A stretch of DNA of 64,000 bases from Haloarcula sp. CBA1129 (lineage in GTDB: Archaea > Halobacteriota > Halobacteria > Halobacteriales > Haloarculaceae): positions 558,001 to 622,000 of the forward strand of contig NZ_RKSM01000001.1 of the NCBI RefSeq assembly GCF_008729015.1. Reading direction: 5' to 3'. The translations under genes and the position numbers were made by a program. Positions 33,146 to 44,431 of this stretch are shown here, in pieces (position 1 is the first letter of the stretch; every line of letters begins with the position of its first letter). The notes under the pieces are model-generated. The model was not told the DNA's origin, searched no databases, and worked only from the letters and a program-made list of their open reading frames with translations.

Positions 33146-33325
33146 TTACACCGGCTTGCTGCCAGGGATGAAGGTCATCACGGCGAAGATGATGAACCCG
33201 AGCAGTCCGACCAGCGCGATGCCCGCGCCGGCGATCTTCGCGATCTGGGAGAACTCCTCCCACGACGGCGTACTCGCCAGTTTGAGTACGCGGATGTAGG
33301 AGGTGAGATCGTATGGAACGTCCAT
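33146..33325 (-). CDS. secE: Protein translocase subunit SecE (Sec61 gamma)
   Basis: A 59-residue single-helix membrane protein that clamps the SecY channel. It reads MDVPYDLTSYIRVLKLASTP, then an amphipathic region WEEFSQIAK, then a hydrophobic helix AGAGIALVGLLGFIIFAVMT and FIPGSKPV. The length and layout match archaeal SecE. It lies directly before spt5 (33141), as in many archaea, and its AT-rich promoter (TATATTG near 33354) follows the chemoreceptor gene. Confidence 0.9.
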   Translation of the reverse strand: MDVPYDLTSYIRVLKLASTPSWEEFSQIAKIAGAGIALVGLLGFIIFAVMTFIPGSKPV

Positions 33326-33474
33326 AGCGGGTCGTACCCACTGGTGGCTTTTCTATATTGTGGTGCGCGGCGACGAGTTCGCGCCACTCACAGCGCGCTC
33401 TGGGTATCGCGGCTGAGAAAAATAAGCTGACAGAACGGTGCGATACCCGGAACTGGCGTTCCGAAGCCGTTCGG

Positions 33475-35928
33475 TCAGTCGTCGGTCAGCGCAGTTCCGC
33501 CCGAGTCGTGTGTTCCCAGTTCACTACTGTCACCGGCATCGCTGGTTTCGAACTGGTCGATGAGGTCCTTGAGGTCAGTCGCCTGACTGGAGAGGGACTG
33601 TATCTTCTCGGTGACCTCCGTAATCGACGCCGTCTGTTCCTCTGCGGACGCGGCGACGTTCTCGGCCTCGGAAGACGTCTCCTCGCTGATCGAGCCGACT
33701 TCCTCGGCCATCGAGACGACTTCCTCCATCGAGGCGGCCTGTTCGTCGGTCGCGTCGCTGATTGCCTGCACGCCGTCGTTTGCCTCGTTGACCTGCTGGA
33801 CGATACTGGTCAGCGCGTCGGTCGCGTTTTCGACCGTCTCTTTCCCGGTGTCGACGCTCTCACCCATCTCCTGCATATCCTCGACGGTCGAGTCAGTCCG
33901 GGACCGAATGTCGTCGATCATCGACTCGATGTCGGTCGTTGCTTCCTGCGTTTCCTCGGCGAGCGTCTTGATCTCGCGGGCCACGACAGCGAACCCTTCG
34001 CCCGCCTCACCGGCCCGGGCGGCCTCGATGTTCGCGTTGAGCGCGAGCATGTTCGTCTGTTCCGCGATCTCGTCGATGAGCGTCGTGACCTCGCCGATGC
34101 GCTCCATCTCCGCCGCGAGGGACTCGACCTGTTCGATAGCCTCGGTGGACTTCCGTTCGAGCGCCTCGATTTCGGCGGCGGCCTGCTCAGCGTATTCGCG
34201 GCCGGACTCGCCGTCGTTGACGGCCTGTTGTGACTTCGACGCGACTTCGTCGGTCGACGAGGTGATTTCCTCGACAGTCGCCGACAGGTCGGTCATCTCG
34301 TCGCTCACCTGCTGGATGTTCCTGTTTTGCTCGTCAGCGCCCTCGGCGATCTGTTGCACCGACTCGCTCACCTGTTCGCTGGCCGACCGCACTTCCTGTG
34401 CGCTCGCGGAAATCGTCTCGGTCGAACTGTCGACCGTTCCGGCGAACCCTTCGATGCGGTTGACTGTCCGTTCGAGTTCAGCGATCATCTCGTTGAAACT
34501 CTCTGCGATATCGACCATCGCGTCGTAGTCGCTATCGGTTGCCATCCGCTGTGTGAGGTCCCCGGCCGCCGACCGGTCCATCACATCGCTGAATTCGGCT
34601 GCCTTTGCTTCGAGGGCGGACGCCATTTCCTCGGCGTCTTCTTTCGCCGCCTCCGCCTCGTCTCTGGCGGCCTCGACGTCGGTAATCAACGTCTGGATGT
34701 CTTCGCCCATCTCCTCCAGCGCCGCACCGAACTCACCGGGGATGCTCTCGTCGAGCGCCGGGTCGTCGAACCGCTTTTCGGCGAGTGCGTCGGCCTGATC
34801 CGCGGCGGTCGTCAGGTATGCCTGCATCGACGCGAATGAGTCGTACAGCTGTCCCATCTCGTCAACGCGGGTGGTCTCCGGGAGCGTACTGTTGATGTCA
34901 CCGGCAGCGATGTCCTCGGCGCTTTCAGCCACGCGGGAGAGTGCGTTCGCGGTTCCGCGCCCGATTGTCACGCCGACGACGAACAGCGCCCCGACGGCCA
35001 GCGCTAAGAGAAGCGCGATGTTCTCGGAGACAGCCGACTGTAGGGCGAAGGCCCGGTCCTGCGGGACGTGGTACAGCAGCGCCCACTCCGTGCCGGTGAC
35101 CGGCGTGTACGCCATCACGTACTGCCCGTCTTCCATGCCCGTTCTGGCGGAGACCGATTTGTAACCGGTTTCACCGTTCAATGCCGCTTCGACACTCGTG
35201 TCGGTCGCGTCCCCGGTTGCCGCGTATTCTTCGAGAATCGAACTCTTTCGATTGTCGAGTATGATCTGTCCGTTCGACCCGACGACCTTCACGTCGCCGG
35301 TCGCAAACGGTGACGTGAACTCGTGGGAGCGCGCCTCGAGCGACGCCGTCAACACCACGTATTCGTTACTGCCGGAGACGGGCTGGACGAACGCGATAAC
35401 TGATTCGTTACCGCTCAGGTACGCTTCGGACGTACCCGTCGGTCCCGACGAGACGACTGCACCACTCGCATCGGTCCACGGATCGTCAACGTCGCTCAGT
35501 GCGACGCCGTTCAGCTCGTCATCGGTGCTGGCGGTGACTGTACCGTCAGCGGCGTCGACGTAATGAAGCGCCCGGACGTCGCCCGGGAGCCCAATGAGCT
35601 TCTGTTCGAGCCACCGCTGATTTTCCCTGTCCGAAGTCGAGTCGGACCGGTCACCGATAGACGCCGCAAGGAACGACGCCGTCGACTGCTTGTTCGAGAC
35701 CCACGTGGAGACGGAACTCGACTGTGACTCCGCAACACCGCGGATTTGCTCCTCTGTCTGTGACTCGACCAGCGCCCCCGTTTCGAGGTTGATGGCTGCC
35801 CCACCGAGTGCGAGCAAGACGACCACGCCGAGCAACAGCACACCGAACTTCGCCGCGTACCGCCGCCGAATGACGTTGGGGAGCGCGCGCTCCGTCGCCT
35901 GCACCATCCGGCTTGGGAGCGAACTCAT
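33475..35928 (-). CDS. Methyl-accepting chemotaxis protein (BasT-like transducer)
   Basis: An 817-residue chemoreceptor. A first membrane helix at about residues 28-48 and a second at about 300-322 bracket an extracellular ligand domain (about 50-295). A HAMP domain ([20 protein letters not shown], about 323-375) is followed by a long cytoplasmic coiled coil with methylation-type Glu/Gln heptads; the hairpin tip [20 protein letters not shown] and [20 protein letters not shown] (about residues 595-630) binds CheA and CheW. The start overlaps the stop of the upstream substrate-binding protein, so the two act together, as in the BasB-BasT pair of Halobacterium. Confidence 0.93.
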   Translation of the reverse strand: MSSLPSRMVQATERALPNVIRRRYAAKFGVLLLGVVVLLALGGAAINLETGALVESQTEEQIRGVAESQSSSVSTWVSNKQSTASFLAASIGDRSDSTSDRENQRWLEQKLIGLPGDVRALHYVDAADGTVTASTDDELNGVALSDVDDPWTDASGAVVSSGPTGTSEAYLSGNESVIAFVQPVSGSNEYVVLTASLEARSHEFTSPFATGDVKVVGSNGQIILDNRKSSILEEYAATGDATDTSVEAALNGETGYKSVSARTGMEDGQYVMAYTPVTGTEWALLYHVPQDRAFALQSAVSENIALLLALAVGALFVVGVTIGRGTANALSRVAESAEDIAAGDINSTLPETTRVDEMGQLYDSFASMQAYLTTAADQADALAEKRFDDPALDESIPGEFGAALEEMGEDIQTLITDVEAARDEAEAAKEDAEEMASALEAKAAEFSDVMDRSAAGDLTQRMATDSDYDAMVDIAESFNEMIAELERTVNRIEGFAGTVDSSTETISASAQEVRSASEQVSESVQQIAEGADEQNRNIQQVSDEMTDLSATVEEITSSTDEVASKSQQAVNDGESGREYAEQAAAEIEALERKSTEAIEQVESLAAEMERIGEVTTLIDEIAEQTNMLALNANIEAARAGEAGEGFAVVAREIKTLAEETQEATTDIESMIDDIRSRTDSTVEDMQEMGESVDTGKETVENATDALTSIVQQVNEANDGVQAISDATDEQAASMEEVVSMAEEVGSISEETSSEAENVAASAEEQTASITEVTEKIQSLSSQATDLKDLIDQFETSDAGDSSELGTHDSGGTALTDD

Positions 35929-37163
35929 CGGTTCCCTCCCGATTTGAAGAACTGTGGTTGTAACAGCTCAAGCGATTCGACCGAGCCGTTAGTGACACGT
36001 TCGATCAGATACGAGCTCAGCGGTTCGAGATTCCCTGTCAGGTCGACGCTTCCCGACGCACCTTGGTAATTCACTTCACGTCCTGCTTCGGTAAGTGACC
36101 GAACCCGGCCGAAGTCGCCGACCGAGACGGTGTGTCCGGACCCGCCAGAGACCGACTGAATGGCGTCTGCGATCGCCGGCCCGCTGCTCTCTCCGGCCTG
36201 TTCGGCGGCACACGCCATCAAAAACAGCGCGTCGTACGCGTTGACCGAGTACGCTCTGGGCTGGTCGATGTCCGAGAGGCGGCGGACGAGTTCGAAGTAC
36301 GCCTGCGTTCTCGCAGATGACAGCGACGCGCTGTAGAACCCATCGTAGTACGACGGGAGATCGCCGCCGAACATCCCCGCAGACAGCACCCACGGAACGT
36401 CGTACTCCGACTGATTGTATGCATCGAGGATGCTTCGCTCCTGACCGGAGACGCTGGTGAAGCTGACGGCATCAGGATCGTTCTGGAACACGTCTGCGAG
36501 CGCGTCGTCGAATGATTCCGACGACGGGTCGTACCGAACGTCGGCGACAATCTCGGCGTCCAGTGCCTCACGCTGTGCGTCCGCCAGTCCAGCACCGAAC
36601 GAGTTGTCGATGCTCAGTAACGCGACGGAGTCCGCACCGATATACAGCGGGTCGTCGACGGCTTTCGCCATCACCACCGCCTGCGTCCCGTCGCTTGGCA
36701 CCGTCCGGCCGAAGTATTTCCGGCCGTTAGCCCGGCCAGCAGTCGAGAGCTGCGGGGCGGTACTGGCTGGACTGACTTCCATTATCTCATCGCTGGCCGC
36801 CTCCGGCGCGAGCGCGAGTGACGCGTCACTGACGAGGCCACCGACGAAACCGATGACACCACGGTCGGCGAGCGAGCGGTACTGCTCGACAGCAGTTTCG
36901 GCGCTCGCCTCGGTATCGAGGACGGTCACTTCGACGCTATTACCGCCGATCCCACCGCCAGCGTTGACATCGTTCACAGCCTGCTCAACCATGCGCTTGC
37001 CGTGTTGCCCGAGTGGGGCAAGTGCACCACTGAGTGGGAGTAGTGCACCAAACTGAACAGTGTCACCGCTCCCGCTTAGAGAACCAAGGCAGCCAGACGA
37101 GAGGCCCAAGCTCCCAACGGCTAAACACTTTTTGAGAACACTACGCCTCGAATCTGAGTACAT
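35925..37163 (-). CDS. Tat-exported solute-binding lipoprotein for chemotaxis (BasB-like)
   Basis: A 412-residue extracellular ligand-binding protein of the branched-chain amino-acid family. A Tat motif [13 protein letters not shown] (about residues 5-17) and lipobox SSGCLG with lipidated Cys near 25 anchor it outside. The mature part has the [22 protein letters not shown] and [13 protein letters not shown] hallmarks. No ABC permease or ATPase adjoins, while the gene overlaps a chemoreceptor by four bases; so it most likely delivers ligand to the transducer rather than importing it. Ligand identity is inferred as an amino acid. Confidence 0.88.
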   Translation of the reverse strand: MYSDSRRSVLKKCLAVGSLGLSSGCLGSLSGSGDTVQFGALLPLSGALAPLGQHGKRMVEQAVNDVNAGGGIGGNSVEVTVLDTEASAETAVEQYRSLADRGVIGFVGGLVSDASLALAPEAASDEIMEVSPASTAPQLSTAGRANGRKYFGRTVPSDGTQAVVMAKAVDDPLYIGADSVALLSIDNSFGAGLADAQREALDAEIVADVRYDPSSESFDDALADVFQNDPDAVSFTSVSGQERSILDAYNQSEYDVPWVLSAGMFGGDLPSYYDGFYSASLSSARTQAYFELVRRLSDIDQPRAYSVNAYDALFLMACAAEQAGESSGPAIADAIQSVSGGSGHTVSVGDFGRVRSLTEAGREVNYQGASGSVDLTGNLEPLSSYLIERVTNGSVESLELLQPQFFKSGGNR

Positions 37164-37289
37164 GCGAGTAGAGACTGAATTTCAGGATAAACCCCTTTCG
37201 GCGAGAGTATCATTTATGATAGCATTCGTGTACCTAAAGAGAATTGTCTGCCGGTATTTGTAGTCAAAAGAACAGACGACGAGGCGGTT

Positions 37290-38450
37290 TCAGTCCACGT
37301 AGTCGATATCTTCGCCGAGCTGCTGGGCGGCCTTTTCCTGTTCGGCCTCACTCTGGCCGTAGATCTGTGGGCTTTCGACGCCGGTAACGACGATCATCGT
37401 TTCCATCTTGCCCTCGAACTCGTTGTTGACCGACGCGCCCCAGATGATCCGGGCGTCGGGGTCGATGCGGTCGTAGATCTCCTCGACGACGCCCTCGGCT
37501 TCTTCGATGCTCATGTCCGGGCCGCCGACGACGTTGACGAGCGCGGAGTTCGCGCCGTCGAACTCAACGTCGAGTAACGGCGAGCGAAGCGCCGAGCGGA
37601 TGGAGTCTTGAGCCTTGTTCTCGGAGTCGGACTCGCCGAGACCGATCATCGCGACGCCGCCGTTCTCCATGATCGTGCGAACGTCGGCGAAGTCCACGTT
37701 GACGAGGCCGGGCTTGGTGATCAGTTCGGTCATGCCCTTGACCGAGCGCATGAGGACGCGGTCACAGATCTTGAAGGCGTCCTGCAGCGGCATCGACGGC
37801 GCGTAGTCCAGCAATCGGTCGTTCGGGACGACGATCACGGTGTCAGAAACAGAGCGGAGCCGTTCGAGGCCGGCGTCGGCGTTGGCACGCCGGCGCTCAC
37901 CCTCCGCAGTAAACGGAATCGTGACGATAGAGATGGTGAGTGCGCCAGCTTCTTGCGCAGCCTGTGCGACGACCGGGGCCGCGCCGGTCCCCGTTCCGCC
38001 GCCGAGACCCGCCGTGACGAACACCATGTCAGAGCCGTCGATGGACTGCTGGATGTCCTCGATATCTTCCTGTGCGGCCTCCTCGCCGATTTTCGGGACC
38101 GAGCCGGCTCCGCGGCCGCCGGTGCGCTTGCGGCCGATGAGGATCTTGGTGTCGGCGGCTACCTCGTCGGCAAGGTGCTGTGCGTCGGTGTTCGCGGCGA
38201 CGAGTTTGGCCCCGTGGATGCCCTCCTCCATCATCCGGGTGACCGTGTTCCCGCCAGCGCCCCCGCAGCCGACGACCGTGATTTTGGTTTCGAGGTCCTT
38301 GACGACGCTTGCCAGTTCCTCGTCTGACATCGTCCCCGATGTGGACATATCCTGAGACGGTGTCGATGTCGTTTCCTCGACAGTTCCGCCCGCCGCGTCC
38401 TCCCCGTCTTGTTCTGCCTCGTCGATAGCGTCGTCAATTATCGAATCCAT
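37290..38450 (-). CDS. ftsZ1: Cell division protein FtsZ1
   Basis: A 386-residue tubulin-like GTPase that polymerises at midcell. The N-terminal ~50 residues are an acidic Thr/Ser extension ([17 protein letters not shown]). GTP-binding features follow: [12 protein letters not shown] near 59, the tubulin signature GGGTGTG at 140-146, and NVDFADV with the T7-loop aspartate near 243. A short acidic C-terminus (GEDIDYVD) ends the protein. In archaea ftsZ is often next to secE and spt5; here a chemoreceptor pair separates them. Confidence 0.95.
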   Translation of the reverse strand: MDSIIDDAIDEAEQDGEDAAGGTVEETTSTPSQDMSTSGTMSDEELASVVKDLETKITVVGCGGAGGNTVTRMMEEGIHGAKLVAANTDAQHLADEVAADTKILIGRKRTGGRGAGSVPKIGEEAAQEDIEDIQQSIDGSDMVFVTAGLGGGTGTGAAPVVAQAAQEAGALTISIVTIPFTAEGERRRANADAGLERLRSVSDTVIVVPNDRLLDYAPSMPLQDAFKICDRVLMRSVKGMTELITKPGLVNVDFADVRTIMENGGVAMIGLGESDSENKAQDSIRSALRSPLLDVEFDGANSALVNVVGGPDMSIEEAEGVVEEIYDRIDPDARIIWGASVNNEFEGKMETMIVVTGVESPQIYGQSEAEQEKAAQQLGEDIDYVD

Positions 38451-38553
38451 AATTTAAAGCGTCCTTGCAGACGAATAGTTATTAGTTTTCCCCCTGTGTC
38501 TGACGCTCGTCTGACGTGTTGCGCCCCAGTTTTGACGGCTAACACGCCAGTGT

Positions 38554-39909
38554 TCACAGCGTATATCGACGTATACGCTCGTGATGGAACCGCTCCGGGT
38601 CGATCTCTTCCCCGCCGATTTCGACTGCCTCGCCCGAGGCGAGCTTCCCGAACTTCGGTCCTTCGGGGATGTCGGCCGTCCGCGCGAGGTCCGGGTCGAA
38701 CACCGTCTCGCGGGCAACGAGTTCGTCCGCAGTCCAGTCGATGCTGTCGAAGCGTCGTTCGAGAATTGTGACGAGCGGGTCGATAACCGCTTCCAGATCT
38801 GTCGTTGCTGGACAGACAATCGGTCCGGTGAGTACGGTCCCGTTTTGCTCGGTCACATACGCGATAGACTGCCCTTCGATAGCCGCACGCAGTGCGTCGC
38901 TATCGATGCCGCGCGCGTCCGATATCAGTTCGTCCGGAAGGTCGAGTATCGCCCACTCGCCGTCGTATCCCGGTGCGAGCTCTCCGAACCTGAGACCGTC
39001 GTCGACCGGCCGGACAGCGTCTTCAAGCGCCTCAACGAGGCCGAGGTCGACACCAGTCGTCTCCTGAACGAAGGTTTCGCTGACGACCCGGTAGCCGAGT
39101 GACTCGATAGCTGTCTTGAGGTCTGGCCGGTCACCCTCCATAAGGGTGTAATCGGCCGCGCTAGCTCGGAAGGCACGTTTGAGAACGGCGTCACGCTCCT
39201 CGTCGCTGTCGGCCCACTCGGTCAGGGCGTCTATCGACCAGTTTGCGGCGATGTGGCCGACGGCCCAGTCAGTCTCCCGGACGACCCGCTCGAACCGTGG
39301 CGCATAGTGACCGCCGCCGACGCCAAGGAGGTGGCGGCGCGTCCCGTTCTCCCGTGGCTTGTCGGCCGGTTCGTCTGCGAGGTCCAGTATCGCTCTGGCG
39401 ACGGCTTCGGCGGCGTCAGGGTCTTTCCACTGTGGCTCCGCGCTGCCGACCTCGACGAACATCGACGGAACACCGACGTCCGTCGGGCCGTGGTGTGTAC
39501 ACTCCATCCCGACCTCGTATTCCGGTGGAGCATGGCGCTGGAGTGCCGAGACCACTGCCTCGTGTGCGCCGGGACAGGCGCGAGCGAAGTGGCCGTCCTC
39601 GCCGCCGTACTCTGCGACGCCGAAGTTCCCAGTGTGGTGGGCCGTCAGCAGTTCCTCGGTCTCGCCGGCGTGTTTCGAAGCGAACACCAGCAGGTCCGGC
39701 TCGTCGAACGCCGTCGCGGCGTCTTCGATGTCCAGATGAAGCGCCTCGAACTCGCGGAGTTCCGCGCTCTCAGTCCGGTACACCGTTCCACCACCTTCGG
39801 CGTCGGGTCGCGTCTCGTCGACGCTCGTGTCCCAGTCTCGCAGGGAACGCAGGTGCTCACCGATGTGAGTCGACGCCGCGTCAGCGTGTGAGACAACGAT
39901 TCCAAGCAT
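38554..39909 (-). CDS. dtdA: D-aminoacyl-tRNA deacylase (DtdA/GEK1 type)
   Basis: A 451-residue metalloenzyme that hydrolyses D-amino acids from mischarged tRNA. Family markers are AVVSALQRH, VGMECTHHGPTDVGVPSMFVE near residue 155, with the HH zinc ligands, and RRHLLGVGGGHYAPRFERVV near 208 with a second H cluster. The final third (ELAPGYDGEWAILDLPDEL onward) is a haloarchaeal extension. The ATG at 39909 overlaps the last base of the antiporter stop, so both genes are on one message. Confidence 0.92.
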   Translation of the reverse strand: MLGIVVSHADAASTHIGEHLRSLRDWDTSVDETRPDAEGGGTVYRTESAELREFEALHLDIEDAATAFDEPDLLVFASKHAGETEELLTAHHTGNFGVAEYGGEDGHFARACPGAHEAVVSALQRHAPPEYEVGMECTHHGPTDVGVPSMFVEVGSAEPQWKDPDAAEAVARAILDLADEPADKPRENGTRRHLLGVGGGHYAPRFERVVRETDWAVGHIAANWSIDALTEWADSDEERDAVLKRAFRASAADYTLMEGDRPDLKTAIESLGYRVVSETFVQETTGVDLGLVEALEDAVRPVDDGLRFGELAPGYDGEWAILDLPDELISDARGIDSDALRAAIEGQSIAYVTEQNGTVLTGPIVCPATTDLEAVIDPLVTILERRFDSIDWTADELVARETVFDPDLARTADIPEGPKFGKLASGEAVEIGGEEIDPERFHHERIRRYTL

Positions 39910-41294
39910 CAGTCGGCGTTCTCCGGGTGGATCGGCTCACGCCCCAGTGCGGTCCGGACGGCGTCACCGGCCAGCCCGAACAGGTGTTTCAGCGCCTCGC
40001 GACGCTGGACGAACAGGCCGGCCCCGATGAGGACGTACAGGCCCGTGTACGCCAGCAGGAGGTCGTGACTCGATATCGACAGGGCGACGAGGTCCCTGAT
40101 GAGGGCGAACTCAAGAATCACTTGCGAAATGAACAGCACGAACAGCCCGATTGCTTCGCGAATACTGATCTCGAAGTTGACCAGAATCGCGAGCGCGAAG
40201 AAGGACTGAGCCGCCGTAATCCAGATTTCCGCGCCCTGTCTGGCGTCGAACGGCAGGACGCCGTATCCGCCGAGCGCGATGGAGTACACCACCGCGATGG
40301 TCCCGATGAGCAGCGTCCACTGGTTGAGCTTCGAGGAGATGAGGGCGTTGAACCCAGCGGTCGACCGGGCCTTGTTGACCAGCACGGCGACGACGATGAG
40401 CTCGGGCGACTCGCTGGCCAGCGGGGCGACCCACTGGATCATGAAGAACTCGGGAATGCCGTTCGCGACACCGATTTCTTCGAGGCCGTGCGCGAACGGC
40501 TCGACGGCCGTGAAAATCATCACACCGGAGTAGCCAAACAGCGCCAGCACGACCAGCGGCCGCCACGGCAGCGACCAGTCCTGGAAATACTTCGGTACGC
40601 CGACGGTGTGCTCGCTGTGTTCGATGTCGGACTTGAGCACGAGTCCGATGTACGCGACGTAGAGACCGACCAGAAACAGCGTGTCGAGGATACCGATACC
40701 GCCGCCAAGGGGGACGAGAAACGCCCACATCGTCGCCAGAAAGAGGAAGGAGATTTCGGTCGCGATGTCGGTATCCAGCTCGACGGCGTCTCGCAGGAAC
40801 CCGTCACGTTTCGTGACTGCTGGGTCCCGTGTTTTCGCAGCCCGCCAGACGGTGAAGACGGCGATGCCAGCCCAGCCAAGACCGATGAGGATGCGGTTCG
40901 CGCCGGTCATGTTCGCGATGGCCAGATTTGCGTCGTGACAGGCGCGGGCCAGCGATGTCTCGCTGGCCTCGATAGCCTGTGCGGAGAGTTGGCTACAGGC
41001 TTCTGTCGTCGCCCCACCAGCCCCGGCGTTCCAAGCATACAGCGCGTCGACAGCGTACTCGGGGGCCACGGCGAGAATGGCAAGGACAGCGATAGCGAAC
41101 GCCCTCGGGACATCCTTCTCGGCGGTTTCAGCGCCCCATGCCAGAAGGAACGACGCCCCGAGGACGGCGAGCCCGCTGACCGCGACGGTGGTCACGTTCC
41201 CGACTTCACTGCCGGAAAGAAACAGATAGATCCAGCCGACAGTCAGGGTAAGCGCGACTGCGACTTGCATCAGGGGATGGCGAAAACGGCTCAC
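39909..41294 (-). CDS. Sodium/calcium exchanger family antiporter
   Basis: A 461-residue cation/Ca2+ exchanger with about ten hydrophobic helices. Two inverted alpha-repeat signatures are visible: [14 protein letters not shown] and [13 protein letters not shown] near residues 52-91, and [24 protein letters not shown] near 285-310 followed by [20 protein letters not shown]. The Glu/Asp in each repeat bind cation. It overlaps dtdA by one base, otherwise unrelated. Direction of exchange and true ion are inferred from family. Confidence 0.88.
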   Translation of the reverse strand: MSRFRHPLMQVAVALTLTVGWIYLFLSGSEVGNVTTVAVSGLAVLGASFLLAWGAETAEKDVPRAFAIAVLAILAVAPEYAVDALYAWNAGAGGATTEACSQLSAQAIEASETSLARACHDANLAIANMTGANRILIGLGWAGIAVFTVWRAAKTRDPAVTKRDGFLRDAVELDTDIATEISFLFLATMWAFLVPLGGGIGILDTLFLVGLYVAYIGLVLKSDIEHSEHTVGVPKYFQDWSLPWRPLVVLALFGYSGVMIFTAVEPFAHGLEEIGVANGIPEFFMIQWVAPLASESPELIVVAVLVNKARSTAGFNALISSKLNQWTLLIGTIAVVYSIALGGYGVLPFDARQGAEIWITAAQSFFALAILVNFEISIREAIGLFVLFISQVILEFALIRDLVALSISSHDLLLAYTGLYVLIGAGLFVQRREALKHLFGLAGDAVRTALGREPIHPENAD

Positions 41295-41407
41295 TACCAG
41301 ACACGTGGCTGGGTCCAGCCGAAAAGCTTGCGAAACTCTCGACTGAGTACCCTGCCCACGTGCAGGAGAGCGTGGCGTTCATACCATCGGGGGACGCTGG
41401 CGTTGGT

Positions 41408-42205
41408 ATGGACGTTTACGGACTCATCGGGAACCCGGTCGGGCACTCGCTGTCGCCGCCGATGCACGAGGCGGGCTACGAGGCACTGGGTCTCGACGCA
41501 CGGTATGTCACGTTCGAACCGCCGGCCGATGCTGGTGCAGAAGCCATCGAGGCGGCCCGGACACTCAGCGTCGACGGCCTCAACGTCACCATCCCGTTCA
41601 AGCAGGACGTGCTAGACGCCGTCGACCCCGCCCCACTCGCCGAGCGAATCGGCGCGGTCAACACCATCGATTTCGACGGTGGGACACCGACGGGCTACAA
41701 CACGGACGCCGTTGGTGCTGTCCGAGCGCTGGCACACCACGACGTATCACTGTCCGGCACTGCGGTCGTCGTCGGTGCCGGCGGCGCGGGGCGAGCGGTC
41801 GCGTTCGGCCTCGCCGACGAGGGGCTGTCGGTGCGAATCGCGAACCGCACCGAAACGAAAGCCCACGCGCTCGCCAACGAGGTTCCAGACGCGACGGGCC
41901 ACGGGCTTGATTCGCTTTCCGACCTGCTCGCGGACGCCGACATCCTCGTCAACTGCACCAGCGTGGGCATGGAAGAAGACGCGACCCCAGTGCCCGGCGA
42001 GGCGCTGCACGGCGACCTCGCGGTACTCGATGCGGTGTACACACCAATCGAGACCCGTCTACTACAGGACGCGGCGGCCGCGGGAGCGACGACCGTCGAC
42101 GGCGCGTGGATGCTCCTGTATCAGGGGGTCGAGGCGTTCGAACTCTGGACCGGCGAAGACGCCCCCGTAGACCGAATGAACAGGCAATTGCGCGAGAGCC
42201 TGTAG
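41408..42205 (+). CDS. aroE: Shikimate dehydrogenase
   Basis: A 265-residue enzyme that reduces 3-dehydroshikimate to shikimate with NADPH. The substrate site reads [21 protein letters not shown], with the catalytic Lys in [12 protein letters not shown] near residue 65 and Asp in GYNTDAVG near 99. NADPH binding [17 protein letters not shown] is near 121, and the tail [15 protein letters not shown] is conserved. ATG at 41408 starts the first strand; an earlier ATG at 41360 adds 16 unconserved residues. It starts the aromatic/folate precursor region that continues with the pab-like genes. Confidence 0.95.
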   Translation: MDVYGLIGNPVGHSLSPPMHEAGYEALGLDARYVTFEPPADAGAEAIEAARTLSVDGLNVTIPFKQDVLDAVDPAPLAERIGAVNTIDFDGGTPTGYNTDAVGAVRALAHHDVSLSGTAVVVGAGGAGRAVAFGLADEGLSVRIANRTETKAHALANEVPDATGHGLDSLSDLLADADILVNCTSVGMEEDATPVPGEALHGDLAVLDAVYTPIETRLLQDAAAAGATTVDGAWMLLYQGVEAFELWTGEDAPVDRMNRQLRESL

Positions 42206-42255
42206 CGAAACAGCCACCAGCAAGAGATTTGTGTTGGGGATAAATACGTTCATGT

Positions 42256-42855
42256 ATGGGTCTGCTTCAGAAATTGAAATCCGTTTTCGGGCTTGACGGG
42301 GCTGGGTCATCCGCGTCGGGGACCAATCGTGACGTGGACGTGACCGTCGAACGAGAGCCCGCTACTGAAGACGAAGACGCCGTCAAAGGAACGAACACCG
42401 CGACGACTACCGAGTCCCGAACATCCGATACCGCGGACGGGGCCGGTACTGCATCGGGGGCTGGGAGTGCGACATCCACTAAGACGGACGAGTCGGAGAC
42501 TGCGGCGTCACCGACCACGACCGACGACGAATCGGCATCTGCGACTGATGATTCTACCACGGAGTCCGAGCCAGAAACAGCGGCCGACGATGAGGACAGC
42601 GATTCGGCGGCTACGGCTGCCGAGGAACCGGTCGAGGGTGACGACGAGGAAGCAGCCGAAACTGATGACGAGAGAAGCGCCGCCCCCGTCACGGATATCA
42701 AGGGTATCGGACCCGCCTACGCCGACCGACTCGCCGATGTCGGCATCGAGACGGTGGGCGAACTGGCCGCCGCAGACGCGGCCGACATCGCCACGGACAC
42801 CGACCTCTCCGAAAGCCGCGTTTCGGGCTGGATCGAGCGGGCCGAGGAGTCCTAA
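42256..42855 (+). CDS. Acidic helix-hairpin-helix protein
   Basis: A 199-residue protein. N-terminal GLLQKLKSVFGLDG looks like an amphipathic membrane-binding helix. Residues about 20-140 form a disordered, Asp/Glu/Ser/Thr-rich linker (DDESASATDDSTTESEPET). The last ~60 residues hold a helix-hairpin-helix: TDIKGIGPAYADRLADVGIE then a second TDLSESRVSGWIERA motif. HhH domains bind DNA or tRNA; no enzymatic domain is attached. It lies between aroE and the pabB-like gene, same strand. Function unknown. Confidence 0.72.
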   Translation: MGLLQKLKSVFGLDGAGSSASGTNRDVDVTVEREPATEDEDAVKGTNTATTTESRTSDTADGAGTASGAGSATSTKTDESETAASPTTTDDESASATDDSTTESEPETAADDEDSDSAATAAEEPVEGDDEEAAETDDERSAAPVTDIKGIGPAYADRLADVGIETVGELAAADAADIATDTDLSESRVSGWIERAEES

Positions 42856-42961
42856 GGCAGCTGGCGGTCCCTCTTTTCGAGCCGAGCCGCCGACGGACCG
42901 ATAGTTCGTCGGACTCGCCGAACCGCAAGGGAATTAGTCGCCGCAGTGCTTTCGTTCTGTA

Positions 42962-44431
42962 ATGCCATCGGTCGAAACGGACCGGACTGCATTCACCGAC
43001 CTCGCAGCCGACGCGCCCCCGGAGGCACGTATCCCCGTCGAGGTCCGCGTGGATATCGACGACCCGTTTCTCGCCTACCGGCGGGCGCGCGACGAAACTG
43101 GCGGCGTGTATCTGGCAACTACCGGCGGACAGTCGGGGTGGGGCTACTTCGGGACGGCCCCGGAGGACTTCCGCGAGGTCGGCCCGGGGACGGGTGAGAC
43201 GCTCGCCGCACTGACCGAATTCCTCGACGGCGAGCGGCTGGTTCGGGGTGACTGTGACGTGCCGTATCCCTGCGGGGCCGTCGGCTGGCTCTCCTACGAC
43301 GTGGCGCGAGAGTTGGAGTCACTGCCCGACAGCGCCGACGCCGACCGTGCACTGCCGCGCCTGCAGGTGGCTCGCTACGACCGCTTCGCCGCTTGGGAGG
43401 AACCCCGCGGTGACTCGGTGACGATGCGCGTGACGGCCTGCCCGCGACTCGGCGGCTTCGAGACGCCCGAGTTGGCCTACGAGTTCGGTAAGCAACACGC
43501 TTTGGACCTCGCACGCGCGGCCACCGAGGGCGACCCAGCCGTCGACGATCCGCCCGTCGAGGCCGACGAAGCGACCTTCGAGAGCGATTGCACGCGCGAG
43601 GCCTTCGCCGACCGGGTCCGGACGGTCAAACAGTACATCCGCGACGGCGACACGTTTCAGGCGAACGTCTCACAGCGCCTCCGTGCCCCCGCGGCAGTCC
43701 ACCCCGTCGAGGCATTCGACGCCCTCCGGGCGGTCAACCCCGCGCCGTACTCCGCCCTGCTTGAGTTCCCCGGCGTCGACCTCGTCAGCGCCAGCCCAGA
43801 ACTGCTGTTGCACCGCGACGGCGACCGAATCGAGACCGAACCCATCGCTGGCACCCGCCCGCGGGGCGAAACGCCCGAAGCCGACGACCAACTGGAAGCG
43901 GACCTGCTCGACGACGAGAAGGAGCGGGCCGAACACGCGATGCTCGTCGACCTCGAACGCAACGACCTCGGAAAAGTGAGCAAATTTGGGAGCGTCGAGG
44001 TGTCAGACTACCGGCGCGTCGACCGCTACTCCGAAGTGATGCATCTGGTCTCGGTCGTCGAGGGCAGACTCCGCGACGGCGCGACCCTGCAGGACGCCAT
44101 CGCCGCGGTGTTCCCCGGCGGGACGATAACCGGCGCGCCCAAGCCCCGGACGATGGAGATAATCGACGAGGTTGAGGCCACGCGACGCGGGCCCTACACC
44201 GGCTCCATCGGCCTGTTCGGCTTCGACGGCCGGGCGACGCTGAATATCGTTATCAGGACTTTAGTCCGCTACGCCGAGGAGTACCACCTCCGCGTGGGGG
44301 CCGGCATCGTCCACGATTCCGACCCCGACAGCGAGTATCAGGAGACGCTGGACAAGGGCCGCGCACTCGTCAACGCTGTCGACGAGGCGCTGGGGCGGCG
44401 CGTCGACCTATCGATGGAGGACCAGCAATGA
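42962..44431 (+). CDS. Chorismate-utilising synthase component I (PabB/TrpE-like)
   Basis: A 489-residue chorismate-binding enzyme that uses ammonia from its partner to make either 4-amino-4-deoxychorismate or anthranilate. Conserved parts are [19 protein letters not shown] near residue 220, [18 protein letters not shown] near 265, [13 protein letters not shown] near 290, [15 protein letters not shown] near 328, and [15 protein letters not shown] near 380. The motif PIAGT (alanine, not lysine) resembles TrpE, but the operon with an aminotransferase (PabC-like) suggests a folate role. It overlaps the amidotransferase by four bases. Confidence 0.85.
   Translation: MPSVETDRTAFTDLAADAPPEARIPVEVRVDIDDPFLAYRRARDETGGVYLATTGGQSGWGYFGTAPEDFREVGPGTGETLAALTEFLDGERLVRGDCDVPYPCGAVGWLSYDVARELESLPDSADADRALPRLQVARYDRFAAWEEPRGDSVTMRVTACPRLGGFETPELAYEFGKQHALDLARAATEGDPAVDDPPVEADEATFESDCTREAFADRVRTVKQYIRDGDTFQANVSQRLRAPAAVHPVEAFDALRAVNPAPYSALLEFPGVDLVSASPELLLHRDGDRIETEPIAGTRPRGETPEADDQLEADLLDDEKERAEHAMLVDLERNDLGKVSKFGSVEVSDYRRVDRYSEVMHLVSVVEGRLRDGATLQDAIAAVFPGGTITGAPKPRTMEIIDEVEATRRGPYTGSIGLFGFDGRATLNIVIRTLVRYAEEYHLRVGAGIVHDSDPDSEYQETLDKGRALVNAVDEALGRRVDLSMEDQQ

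Noticed and set aside
39243-41615. A 790-codon open frame on the plus strand
   Set aside because: It is antisense to dtdA and the antiporter, both with clear family motifs, and its translation is arginine-rich and without domain features; a shadow of GC-rich codon bias.
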